Origin: JANNBN01 sp031430595
GTDB lineage: Bacteria > Actinomycetota > Acidimicrobiia > Acidimicrobiales > JANYDT01
Direction of reading: 5' to 3'
Assembly: GCA_031430595.1 (NCBI GenBank)
Contig: JANPBU010000045.1
Coordinates: 1-64,000, forward strand
Length of the DNA: 64,000 nucleotides
Shown here: positions 42,621 through 50,223 of the stretch, one piece after another
Layout: every line of letters begins with the position of its first letter
How positions within the stretch are numbered: the first letter of the stretch is position 1
Program-made: the position numbers and the translations under genes
Notes under the pieces: model-generated
Told to the model about the DNA's origin: nothing
Database searches by the model: none
The model's input: the letters and a program-made list of their open reading frames with translations, nothing else

Positions 42621-43015
42621 TCACGATCGAACGTGTTGGGCGGCGACGATCGCCCATGTCGCCATGCCGATCATGAAGGGCGCCCACGCAGCCACGTTGG
42701 TATTGATGTCGAGTTCGGCCGATTTCGCCAGGGCGAGAAAGACTGATGACACCATGGCCAGACCAAAGCCGATCGACATGGCTCGGTAGGTCATGAGCTT
42801 TTCGTATTCGTCGATTCGTCGATTCGTCGAAGGTGTCGGATGATCGCGGTCACGACGAGAAGAATTGGTATGAAGGTTGCGGTTACAAACAGAATCTTCT
42901 TCGGAGTTGTATCGCGACCGATCGCCGAGGTGGTTCCAACCGCAGCCAAATACAGCAGCATGGCCGGGACGAATTCTCTGAGATACGCACGCTTACGTTC
43001 TTTGTCTCCAAGTAG
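42621..43015 (-). pseudogene. Small membrane protein partner of XRE regulator, out of frame by an 8-bp repeat
   Basis: The first part (LGDKERKRAYLREFVPAM, two helices, ending RHLRRIDE) and the second part (YEKLMTYRAMSIGFGLAM, two more helices, ending AAQHVRS) are in different frames. They join exactly if one of three CGACGAAT copies at 42806-42829 is removed. The four-helix protein plus an XRE regulator is a common bacterial pair of unknown function. No start codon is obvious; an in-frame TAG lies just upstream of LLGDKERK, so the N-terminus may be damaged too. The last copy number change may be recent or reversible. Confidence 0.7.
42806..42829 (-). repeat. Three tandem copies of CGACGAAT inside a reading frame
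   Basis: On the minus strand CGACGAAT occurs three times without gaps. Two copies (or five) keep the surrounding membrane protein in frame; the present three do not. Short tandem repeats of non-triplet length in coding DNA are classic slipped-strand sites. Confidence 0.85.
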
Positions 43016-43027
43016 CTAAGTGCGCTT

Positions 43028-43600
43028 TTATGGTTCAGAGTTGTAGTCGGAAAATCGGGGGGCTCCTACCTCAAGTTCGACCCTTGCGGCGCGGGCGGTG
43101 AAGCTGATTGCGTGGTACCAACCTGTAAGCATCAATACGTCGAGTAGTTGATCAGCAGCAAAAATGGCAGCGGATTGAGCCCAGAGCGTGTCGGTGACGT
43201 CAGAACTGTCGTGCAGCTCATCAACGATCGAAATGAGCACTCGATCTCTTTCGGTTTCCCAGCAGGGGTCAGTACTCGAGCCGTGGGTGAGAGATCGAAT
43301 TTGCGCACCGTTGAACTGGGCCTTTGCTGCAAAGAATGCGACATGCACTCCCCATTCGTACTCACATTTGCAGCGAGCACACACACGGTTGATCACGATT
43401 TCTCGATCGCGCAGCGAAATGGAAAGTTGTCGGGAAAGTTCATATGCCCCCCACGGCCCCATCGCCTTCGACATCGGCAGGTTCCGCGCAAACGTGCGGA
43501 ACAGTCCAATCGGCTCGACGCCGGGCGGCATCATTTTGGAGAGTTGGGTTGCCTCCTCGGGTAGGTACGGCGGCGTGAGCGGTTGAATTCTTGGAATCAT
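43028..43600 (-). CDS. Carboxymuconolactone decarboxylase family protein
   Basis: About 190 residues. The AhpD-like redox motif reads RVCARCKCEYEWGVHVAFFA near residue 80, with CxxC, Glu and His in the usual spacing. Relatives act as peroxidases or as decarboxylases of aromatic lactones. The frame is open upstream to 43828, but ATG 43600 (MIPRIQPLTPPY) has AAAGG upstream and lies outside the divergent HxlR gene. Together with that regulator and the palindrome between them it forms a typical regulated pair. Confidence 0.87.
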   Translation of the reverse strand: MIPRIQPLTPPYLPEEATQLSKMMPPGVEPIGLFRTFARNLPMSKAMGPWGAYELSRQLSISLRDREIVINRVCARCKCEYEWGVHVAFFAAKAQFNGAQIRSLTHGSSTDPCWETERDRVLISIVDELHDSSDVTDTLWAQSAAIFAADQLLDVLMLTGWYHAISFTARAARVELEVGAPRFSDYNSEP

Positions 43601-43644
43601 TTGACTGACCTTTGATCTGGAAAACGAATCAACTCCGAAGGGTA

Positions 43645-43665
43645 GTGTTCTGGAAAACAGAACAC
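43645..43665. promoter_or_regulatory. HxlR-type operator
   Basis: GTGTTCTG, five bases (GAAAA), CAGAACAC: a perfect 8-5-8 inverted repeat in the gap between the divergent HxlR regulator and the carboxymuconolactone decarboxylase-like gene. It lies 15 bp before the regulator start and 45 bp before the other start. Confidence 0.75.
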
Positions 43666-43679
43666 AAATGGACAGGTAA

Positions 43680-44012
43680 ATGACAAAAGCCCCACTTCCA
43701 GGAAAACCGGTACGAGGGTCGTCAACGGGGCGGCCGTTAATGGCTGCGCTCGACCTATTTGGACGCCGATGGATGTTGAGGGTCGTATGGGAACTTCGCA
43801 ATGGGCCTATTGGGTTTCGGGCACTCATGGTCGAATGCGCCGGCGTGTCAGCCGCGGTTTTGCGCGAAAGGCTGCTCGAGTTGCTCGATGCGAACGTGGC
43901 GACCCAGAACGCCGAGCGTCAGTATTACCTGACCCCATTCGGTCTTTCACTTTTTGAGGCACTAACGCCACTCGAAAACTGGTCGCGACAATGGGCGAAA
44001 AGCCTGAAGTGA
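43680..44012 (+). CDS. HxlR family transcriptional regulator
   Basis: About 110 residues with the HxlR winged helix: LDLFGRRWMLRVVWELRNGPIGF, ending with VLRERLLELLDANV and the wing RQYYLTPFGLSLFEAL. The usual first Cys of redox-sensing members is absent at the N-terminus; one Cys occurs in MVECAGVS. It likely represses or activates the divergent carboxymuconolactone decarboxylase-like gene and itself through the palindrome in between. Confidence 0.92.
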   Translation: MTKAPLPGKPVRGSSTGRPLMAALDLFGRRWMLRVVWELRNGPIGFRALMVECAGVSAAVLRERLLELLDANVATQNAERQYYLTPFGLSLFEALTPLENWSRQWAKSLK

Positions 44013-44021
44013 AGGCCTGAG

Positions 44022-45233
44022 TTAAACCAGTCGCTCAATGATCATGGCCATACCCTGACCGCCGCCAACGCACATAGCTTCCATCCCGATATTGGTATCG
44101 GTGGCTTGCAAACCATGGATCAGGGTCGTCATAATGCGGGCACCGGTCATGCCAAAGGGGTGCCCGAGGGCGATCGCGCCGCCGTGCACATTCAGGCGGT
44201 CGTGATCGATTTTAAGGTGTCGCATTGACGGAATAACTTGCGCGGCGAACGCCTCGTTGATTTCGACCAGATCAATATCGTCAATCGACATGCCAGCCCG
44301 CAGGAGTGCCTTCCGGCACGCTTCGATCGGCCCTAGCCCCATAATCTCGGGGTCGACACCCGTTACCGCTGAGGCAATGATTCGAGCAATCGGGACGATG
44401 CCAAGTTCGCGGGCCCGCGAGTCGCTCATAACAATGACCGCTGCCGCCCCGTCGTTCAAGGGGCAGGCATTCCCGGCCGTCACAACTCCATCGTCTTTAA
44501 AAACGGGTGTGAGTTTGCCGAGTGTTTCAAGGGTGGTGTCTGGTCTCGGGCCATCGTCTCGCGCCACCACTGTTCCGTTGGGAAGTACGACGGGTGTGAT
44601 GTCTCGTTCGAAAAACCCGGTTTCGATTGCCCGACCCGCTCGCCGCTGAGAGTCATATGCATACTGATCAAGTTCGCTTCGAGTCACACCTTCAAGTTGG
44701 GCAACATTTTCCGCGGTCTGACCCATTGCTATGTACACATCGGGAAGGCCCTCAGGTGGACTCCATATCGGAGCATCGCGCCGCGATCGCGCCGTTGATC
44801 GAACGGCGGCGCCGTCGAATAACGGATTGGTGGTATGCGGAAGTGAGTCAGAGTTTCCTTTGACGAATCGGCTAACGCATTCAACACCGGCCGTAATAAA
44901 CGCGTCTCCTTCGTCGGCCCAAATAGCGTGCGCAGCCATTCGAATCGTTTGAAGTGAAGATGCGCAGTATCGGTTGACAGTCGTGCCGGGGGTGTTTGGT
45001 AGCCCAGCGAGCGTGCTGACGACCCTGGCCATGTTGAAGCCCTGTTCCCCGCCCGGCATTCCACAGCCGAGCATAAGATCTTCAATGTCAGAACCGGCGA
45101 GCGACGGTACTTGGGCCATGGCCGCTCGAACCATCTGCGCAGCGAGGTCGTCGGGGCGGATCGACGTGAGTGAACCCTTGAACGCCCGACCGATTGGTGA
45201 TCGAACCGCCGAGACAATGACCGCATCGCGCAT
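44022..45233 (-). CDS. Thiolase (acetyl-CoA C-acyltransferase)
   Basis: About 403 residues. The nucleophile Cys is in NRYCASSLQTIRMA near residue 88, the His in NVHGGAIALGHPFGMTGAR near residue 355, and the second Cys in CVGGGQGMAM near the C-terminus. It cleaves 3-ketoacyl-CoA in beta-oxidation or condenses acetyl-CoA. The start MRDAVIVSAVRSPIGR fits the family and lies 7 nt after the LLM oxidoreductase stop; the longer frame to 45284 does not. It belongs with the FadE and FadB-type genes nearby. Confidence 0.94.
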   Translation of the reverse strand: MRDAVIVSAVRSPIGRAFKGSLTSIRPDDLAAQMVRAAMAQVPSLAGSDIEDLMLGCGMPGGEQGFNMARVVSTLAGLPNTPGTTVNRYCASSLQTIRMAAHAIWADEGDAFITAGVECVSRFVKGNSDSLPHTTNPLFDGAAVRSTARSRRDAPIWSPPEGLPDVYIAMGQTAENVAQLEGVTRSELDQYAYDSQRRAGRAIETGFFERDITPVVLPNGTVVARDDGPRPDTTLETLGKLTPVFKDDGVVTAGNACPLNDGAAAVIVMSDSRARELGIVPIARIIASAVTGVDPEIMGLGPIEACRKALLRAGMSIDDIDLVEINEAFAAQVIPSMRHLKIDHDRLNVHGGAIALGHPFGMTGARIMTTLIHGLQATDTNIGMEAMCVGGGQGMAMIIERLV

Positions 45234-45240
45234 GGGTCGC

Positions 45241-46257
45241 TCAGTTTCCGGCCGTTGGGAGGTCCCAACCCGAGAAGGCGTCAATCATGGCCTTCACGTC
45301 TCCGAGCGGATACAGAATTGGGCAGGTTGTGCCGTTCTTGATGTACTCAGCGACTTTCGCCCGAGCTTCTGTTGGGGTTCCGGAAGCAGTAAGCATCTGT
45401 ACGATTTCGTCTGGTACCAACTTCGATGCAGCCAACACCTGTTCATGTGTTGCTGGCCAGGTGAGTACCTCGCCAACTTTATCGAGCAGGGTTTGCGGAA
45501 CACCACTGGCCTTCATGATGTGAGGTTGCTGCCCCAAGTATTGGGTAACCATCATACGGGCCATATCGAGCGCCACCTGGCGATCTTCATGAACTGAGCA
45601 AACGACAAGCTGCGGTCGATCAAGATCGTATGCAGACTTACCTCGCTTGGCTGCGCCTTTGTCGAGTGCTTCCATTGCCTGGGCGTTGTAGGTCGGCGAC
45701 ACGAGGTAGTTCAACACGACACCATCGGCAATCTCGCCGGTGAGTTCCATCATTTGCATTCCCGTCGCACCGATGTAAATCGGTACATCCTTCGGACGTC
45801 GTTCTTGATACACGTAGTCAAGTTCGATGCCATCGACCTTGACGTAGTGTCCGTTAAATGTGACGTTTTCGTTGGCGAGCAACGCCCGACAAACGGTGAC
45901 GACTTCCTTCATGACCGTAAGCGGGCGAGCCCGCTCGATGCCTACTTTGGCCGCCAACGGATCCCACCACGCCCCAAGACCCAGGATGATTCGCCCGGGT
46001 GCTAGGTCGTCGAGGGTTGAAAACGTAGCGGCGAGTCGAGCGGGGTTGCGGCTCCAACAATCGGCGACCCCCGAACCGACCTTGATGGTGTCGGTGACCG
46101 CCGCGAATGCAGCCATTGGGGGTATCGCGTCGCGGACAAGTCGACTTTCGGCTTGCCAAACTGCAGCGAACCCCTTCTGTTCGGCATACTTAACAATGTC
46201 CATACCCTCACGAATCGTGTGGGCGTCTTGCAAATACAGAGCGACAGGTTGAGCCAT
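45241..46257 (-). CDS. LLM class F420-dependent oxidoreductase
   Basis: About 338 residues of the luciferase-like TIM barrel. Family features include YAEQKGFAAVWQAE near residue 25, VGSGVADCWSRNPA near residue 60, and LDDLAPGRIILGLGAWWDPLA near residue 83. The C-terminal TWPATHEQVLAASKLVPDEIV segment resembles methylenetetrahydromethanopterin reductase-type members. Such enzymes in actinobacteria use F420 as hydride carrier on many substrates, so the reaction is unknown. It is followed closely by the thiolase gene, which suggests lipid or sterol side-chain metabolism. Confidence 0.87.
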   Translation of the reverse strand: MAQPVALYLQDAHTIREGMDIVKYAEQKGFAAVWQAESRLVRDAIPPMAAFAAVTDTIKVGSGVADCWSRNPARLAATFSTLDDLAPGRIILGLGAWWDPLAAKVGIERARPLTVMKEVVTVCRALLANENVTFNGHYVKVDGIELDYVYQERRPKDVPIYIGATGMQMMELTGEIADGVVLNYLVSPTYNAQAMEALDKGAAKRGKSAYDLDRPQLVVCSVHEDRQVALDMARMMVTQYLGQQPHIMKASGVPQTLLDKVGEVLTWPATHEQVLAASKLVPDEIVQMLTASGTPTEARAKVAEYIKNGTTCPILYPLGDVKAMIDAFSGWDLPTAGN

Positions 46258-46272
46258 ACCGCCAGTGTACGT

Positions 46273-46995
46273 TTAACGCTTCTGTAGCTTGGCGAGCAGG
46301 CGCAAGATCTCGATGTAGAGCCACACGACAGTCACGAGAAGACCGAAGCCAGCGAACCATTGCATGTGGGCGGGGGCTCGATGCTGGATTCCCTTTTCGA
46401 TGAGATCAAAATCGAGGCACAGGTTGAATGCGGCGAGAGCAGAGATTCCGACCGACAGAGCAATGCCGAGGCCGGAGCTGCTCGACAAGAAACTGACTTT
46501 TATGAAGAAGCTGGCAATAAACGACGCAAGGTACATAAGGCATACGCCAAGGGTGGCTGCCATCACGACGGAACGGAATCGCTCGGTAACTTTGATAACG
46601 CCACCACGCCAGAGGCCCCACATCACTGCGAAGACAGCGCCGGTTGCCAACAGGGCCTGCAGCGGAAGGCCAGGGTAGATGTCGTTGTATACGTGCGAAA
46701 TGGCACCGACGATTGCGCCCTTGACCACTGCGTAGCCAATGCCGAGGGGCATGGCGAGCGTCTGCTTGAAGTTGACCGCCATGGCCAAACCGAATGCCAC
46801 GAAGAAACCTGGCATAAGCCACCCAGGAATTTCACCCGGTGTAACTGCCTGCCAACCGAAGAACGCCGCAATCGCACAAATACCGAACAGCACGGCTATT
46901 GCGTTAGCAGTGCCTTCTTTGGTCATCACTTGACCGTCGCCGTAACTGAGCCCTGCTTTCTCAAATGCCTTTGGTGTTAATACTGGATTAGCCAT
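46273..46995 (-). CDS. Bax inhibitor-1/YccA family membrane protein
   Basis: About 240 residues with seven helices. The segment LAAFNLCLDFDLIEKGIQHRAPAH near residue 195 carries the acidic pair typical of the actinobacterial YccA-like group, which conducts calcium or protons in related proteins. The start MANPVLTPKAFEKAG gives the usual soluble N-terminus; a longer frame to 47073 lies inside the next gene. Function is otherwise unknown. Confidence 0.87.
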   Translation of the reverse strand: MANPVLTPKAFEKAGLSYGDGQVMTKEGTANAIAVLFGICAIAAFFGWQAVTPGEIPGWLMPGFFVAFGLAMAVNFKQTLAMPLGIGYAVVKGAIVGAISHVYNDIYPGLPLQALLATGAVFAVMWGLWRGGVIKVTERFRSVVMAATLGVCLMYLASFIASFFIKVSFLSSSSGLGIALSVGISALAAFNLCLDFDLIEKGIQHRAPAHMQWFAGFGLLVTVVWLYIEILRLLAKLQKR

Positions 46996-47057
46996 GTCAG
47001 AAGTATTGCACCTATGAGTTGCAAAGGAAACAGATGTTGGAAACCCTGTGTGGCCTT

Positions 47058-47702
47058 CTACCGCGGAATCCATTCAAAGTGCTGCGGATCTGGGTTACTG
47101 CCAAACTGCATCCCCCAACGAAACCCGTGTCGTCTAAAAATTCGAACGACATCCATCAGCCCCGGCTCGTGTGCGACCACCGATTTCCAACGAACGTTGT
47201 CGGCAAACGGACGAATGTCAGCGGCGATTCCGTAACTGTGTTTGGAAATGCAACTCGCAATGTACGTTCCGGTTGAGGCACTCTTGCAGCGTCGGCGGTT
47301 GACCGTTTGGAACTCGGTCATATGGCGTCCAAGGTCGGCAGCATCGATTTCAGTAACGGCAGCTTGAAACGCTTCGAGGGCCTCGGCGTTGACCGAAACG
47401 GTGCAGGTTGGCAGTGTTGTCAAGATTGCCTTGCAAGCAGCAAATCTTCGGGGAAGGGCGAGATCAACGAGGGTGACACCTGTACAGGTCACGGTTGGGC
47501 TTGTTGTGTTGAGGGCCGAACAACTGCCGACGCGCCGCCAAGCTGCAGCCTCTTTTTGTTGGGTGTCCCATGCCTGGTATCCGAACCATCCGGTCGCGCC
47601 GAGCAGCATCAGTAGAACGGTGGTTCCGAAGAACTGAGTTGGTCTGCGGCCCCGGGGTGCTCGGCGCGTGGTTCGTCTTGCTGCTTGGGAAGGTCGCGCC
47701 AC
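47058..47702 (-). CDS. Secreted M15-type (VanY-like) D-Ala-D-Ala carboxypeptidase
   Basis: About 214 residues. A basic N-terminus and one hydrophobic helix (TTVLLMLLGATGWFGYQAW) anchor the protein. The zinc site of the M15 family is visible as SKHSYGIAADIRPF and, near the C-terminus, DPQHFEWIP. The Cys-rich middle (four or more Cys) suggests disulfides outside the cell. It should trim peptidoglycan stem peptides. The start is GTG at 47702, 10 nt after the upstream small membrane protein gene. Confidence 0.86.
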   Translation of the reverse strand: MARPSQAARRTTRRAPRGRRPTQFFGTTVLLMLLGATGWFGYQAWDTQQKEAAAWRRVGSCSALNTTSPTVTCTGVTLVDLALPRRFAACKAILTTLPTCTVSVNAEALEAFQAAVTEIDAADLGRHMTEFQTVNRRRCKSASTGTYIASCISKHSYGIAADIRPFADNVRWKSVVAHEPGLMDVVRIFRRHGFRWGMQFGSNPDPQHFEWIPR

Positions 47703-47711
47703 GCACCCAAG

Positions 47712-47963
47712 CTATGCGGCGTTCTTGGCCCCAAAGTGCATCAACGGAAGCCCAAGAGCTAGCGCAACCGCCCCGGTAGTAGCGAGGGTCATTCCGGTTG
47801 ACCGCAGCGAACCGACGAGTAGCAGCAACATTCCGGCAAAGAAAACGAAGAGACCGCCGGTAGCGATAAGCACGGTGAGCGCCCATCGAGACTCAGCGGA
47901 TCGTCGCCCCCAAACACATACTGAAAGGACGGAGGCGGACATAAGCATGGTGATGAAAGTCAT
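47712..47963 (-). CDS. Small hypothetical membrane protein
   Basis: About 83 residues with three predicted helices (MLMSASVLSVCVWG, WALTVLIATGGLFVFFAGMLLLLVG, TLATTGAVALALGLPLMHFG). There is no recognisable family. It stands just upstream of the carboxypeptidase gene on the same strand and divergent from argG. The frame extends to 48038; ATG 47963 is chosen because it starts the hydrophobic part. Confidence 0.5.
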   Translation of the reverse strand: MTFITMLMSASVLSVCVWGRRSAESRWALTVLIATGGLFVFFAGMLLLLVGSLRSTGMTLATTGAVALALGLPLMHFGAKNAA

Positions 47964-48073
47964 GAAAACAGTTTGTGTTGTTGCAAGGAAAGGGTCGATC
48001 CGGCGTTTCCCCCAGATGTTCGTGGGTGACCCCTGCACGTGGCCGGTGGACTTGACCAGTAACGTCTACCGCC

Positions 48074-49393
48074 ATGTCGAAGGTGTTGATGAATTTGCCC
48101 GTTGGTGAACGGGTCGGAATAGCGTTCTCTGGAGGGCTCGATACGTCGGCTGCCGTTGCATGGATGCGAGAAAAGGGTGCAATCCCTTACTGCTACACCG
48201 CAGATCTGGGTCAGGCCGACGAGAGCGATATTGGTTCGGTTCCTGATAGGGCAAAAATTTATGGTGCCGAAGAGGCCAGACTCGTTGACTGCCGCGAAGA
48301 ACTGGTGCATGAGGGTTTGATTGCGTTGCAGTGCGGTGCCTTTCACATCTCAACTGGGGGCAAGACGTATTTCAACACCACCCCACTTGGGCGAGCAGTT
48401 ACCGGAACCCTGCTGGTTCGGGCGATGCACGCCGATGGGGTCGACGTGTGGGGCGATGGGTCGACCTACAAAGGTAACGATATCGAGCGGTTCTACCGGT
48501 ATGGCCTCTTGGTGAACTCGAAGCTACGCATCTACAAACCGTGGCTTGACCAATTGTTTGTGGATGAACTTGGCGGTCGCAAAGAGATGAGCGAGTGGCT
48601 GATTGCTCGCGGTTTCCCGTATCGAGATTCGACAGAAAAGGCGTACTCGACCGACGCGAACATTTGGGGGGCGACCCACGAAGCCAAGCAACTCGAATTT
48701 TTGAGTGAAGGTCTTGATTTGGTTGACCCAATCATGGGCGTTAAGCATTGGGATGCTTCTCTGGCGATCGAACCCGAGGTCATTACGGTTCGTTTTCATG
48801 AGGGCTGGCCGGTAGCGATCAATGGAAAAGAGTTCGCATCGAAGGTTGATCTGGTGTTGGAAGCGAACGCAATCGGTGGACGTCACGGTCTGGGAATGAG
48901 CGACCAAATTGAAAACCGAATCATTGAAGCGAAGAGCCGTGGCATTTATGAAGGCCCAGGAATGGCTTTGCTGTTCATTGCCTACGAGCGTTTAGTAAGC
49001 GCGATTCATAATGAAGGTTCGACCGACAACTACCGCACCTTCGGTCGAAAGCTCGGACGTTTGCTGTACGAGGGCCGCTGGTTTGATCCGCAAAGTTTGA
49101 TGCTGCGCGAATCACTGCAACGCTGGATTGGTTCTGCAATCACTGGCGAGGTCACAGTTCGTTTGCGTCGAGGTGACGACTGGACGATTCTGAATACCGA
49201 AGGACCAAGCCTCACGTACCGGCCCGAGCGCCTTTCTATGGAATCAGGGAAGGGTGAATTCAGCCCCCTTGACCGTATTGGGCAACTCACGATGCGTAAC
49301 CTCGATATTGCCGACACGGCGGAAAAACTGGCTGTATACCGGGCATCAGGAACCCTTACCGCTGGCGGCGGGCTGCTTGAACTACCGGAGTAG
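48074..49393 (+). CDS. argG: Argininosuccinate synthase (long, E. coli type)
   Basis: About 439 residues. The N-type ATP pyrophosphatase loop is AFSGGLDTSAAVAWM. Further motifs are STGGKTYFNTTPLGRAVTG, GDGSTYKGNDIERFYRYG and IWGATHEAKQLEFL. The length and motifs match the E. coli-type ArgG rather than the shorter common actinobacterial form. It joins citrulline and aspartate in arginine synthesis. No other arginine genes are nearby. The last 45 codons are repeated, diverged, at 50052-50189. Confidence 0.95.
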   Translation: MSKVLMNLPVGERVGIAFSGGLDTSAAVAWMREKGAIPYCYTADLGQADESDIGSVPDRAKIYGAEEARLVDCREELVHEGLIALQCGAFHISTGGKTYFNTTPLGRAVTGTLLVRAMHADGVDVWGDGSTYKGNDIERFYRYGLLVNSKLRIYKPWLDQLFVDELGGRKEMSEWLIARGFPYRDSTEKAYSTDANIWGATHEAKQLEFLSEGLDLVDPIMGVKHWDASLAIEPEVITVRFHEGWPVAINGKEFASKVDLVLEANAIGGRHGLGMSDQIENRIIEAKSRGIYEGPGMALLFIAYERLVSAIHNEGSTDNYRTFGRKLGRLLYEGRWFDPQSLMLRESLQRWIGSAITGEVTVRLRRGDDWTILNTEGPSLTYRPERLSMESGKGEFSPLDRIGQLTMRNLDIADTAEKLAVYRASGTLTAGGGLLELPE

Positions 49394-49427
49394 CGACAGC
49401 CGAAGGATTCGGCCTGTGCCGTGTTCG
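49256..49427 (+). repeat. argG 3'-end junction, copy 1
   Basis: This segment ends argG and continues about 35 bp past its stop. It matches 50052-50223 at a constant offset of 796 bp, with about 22 differences in 160 bases counted by eye, mostly at third codon positions. Read on the minus strand it also encodes EHGTGRILRLSLLR and a stop, identical in protein to the end of the beta-propeller gene at 50178-51248. Confidence 0.85.
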
Positions 49428-49444
49428 TCGCATCCTTCGGCGGT

Positions 49445-49894
49445 TCAGCTTTTGATGAAGACCGTCGTTGTGGCGGCGTCGATGGTGGTGGAGAACTGAT
49501 CGAACCATCCCCGTTGGCCGAACGGCACAGTGAATGGCAAGGTCCAGCGGTCACGTGCCCCAAGGAGCAATCGCCATGCGATCGGGGGTCCTAGAGATCC
49601 GGGTGGCGGAGCGAGAAGAAGCTCAACGTCGTATACCGGGATCCTTCCGAAGCTAGCGCCCAAACCGAGGGGCACCGTGAAAGCCGGCTCGTCGGTCGCA
49701 AGGTTGACGCCGAGACGCGCAAACAGTGTTGCGTCAGCGACCGAGATCGGTGATCCTGAATCCACCACGACGAGCAGTACTTGCGGATGCCCAGCAACCT
49801 CAATGGTGACAACCGGCCGTCGAATCGGTTGACCGTCCGGGAGAGGTGCTTCGCCAAGATGTCGGTGACCGTACCGCCAGTTGGTAGGGGACAC
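49445..49894 (-). CDS. Retropepsin-like aspartyl protease domain protein
   Basis: About 149 residues. The aspartyl protease signature reads VVVDSGSPISVADATLFARLG near residue 42, and a hydrophobic strand pair with GLGASFGRIPVYDVELLL follows. Single-domain retropepsin-like proteins are common in bacteria but poorly studied. The start is GTG at 49894, 4 nt after a very small gene. The pair lies between two copies of the argG end and is probably an insertion. Confidence 0.72.
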   Translation of the reverse strand: MSPTNWRYGHRHLGEAPLPDGQPIRRPVVTIEVAGHPQVLLVVVDSGSPISVADATLFARLGVNLATDEPAFTVPLGLGASFGRIPVYDVELLLAPPPGSLGPPIAWRLLLGARDRWTLPFTVPFGQRGWFDQFSTTIDAATTTVFIKS

Positions 49895-49897
49895 TCG

Positions 49898-50020
49898 CTA
49901 TCGAAGACCGATGAAAATCGGATCATCAGCAGCGGGAACCCGTTGCACGGTCGTCCTCACATCCGTCATGGCGTCGAGTACCTCGAGAAGTTCGCCCAAG
50001 CTGGCTGCATCGGCGACCAC
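49898..50020 (-). CDS. Small acidic protein upstream of retropepsin-like gene
   Basis: About 40 residues from GTG, with a helical start (DAASLGELLEVLDAM) and the end VPAADDPIFIGLR. The frame is open back to about 50059, where it runs into the argG-derived copy 2, so the N-terminus may be cut there (WIATTEHGDVVADA precedes). Short proteins ending in a DP-F-GLR motif often precede retropepsin-like genes, as far as I recall. The stop lies 4 nt before the protease start. Confidence 0.5.
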   Translation of the reverse strand: MVADAASLGELLEVLDAMTDVRTTVQRVPAADDPIFIGLR

Positions 50021-50051
50021 ATCACCGTGTTCGGTAGTCGCGATCCAGCGA

Positions 50052-50223
50052 GAGTTCAGTCAACTTGATCGTATTGGGCAACTCACGATGCGCAACCTCG
50101 ATATTGCTGACACAGCGGCAAAGCTTGCAGTGTACCGATCGTCTGGCACCCTCACCGCTGGTGGCGGGCTGCTCGAACTACCGGAGTAGGGACAGCCGAA
50201 GAATCCGGCCTGTACCGTGCTCG
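50052..50223 (+). repeat. argG 3'-end junction, copy 2
   Basis: This copy lacks the first 90 percent of argG but keeps an intact 41-codon end (LDRIGQLTMRNLDIADTA...LLELPE, stop at 50187-50189) and continues into the 3' end of the beta-propeller gene. The differences from copy 1 are largely synonymous, so the two diverged while under selection in separate genomes, not after a recent local duplication. Confidence 0.85.

Noticed and set aside
42806..42829. CRISPR or other array
   Set aside because: Only three contiguous 8-bp units without spacers; it is a slippage repeat inside a coding frame.
47464..47886. 140-codon minus-strand frame over the carboxypeptidase start
   Set aside because: It overlaps two better supported genes on the same strand in another frame and has no motif.
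49881..50189. 102-codon plus-strand frame ending in the argG-like segment
   Set aside because: Only its last 45 codons match argG; the rest is the reverse of the small cassette gene. It is a remnant, not a working gene.
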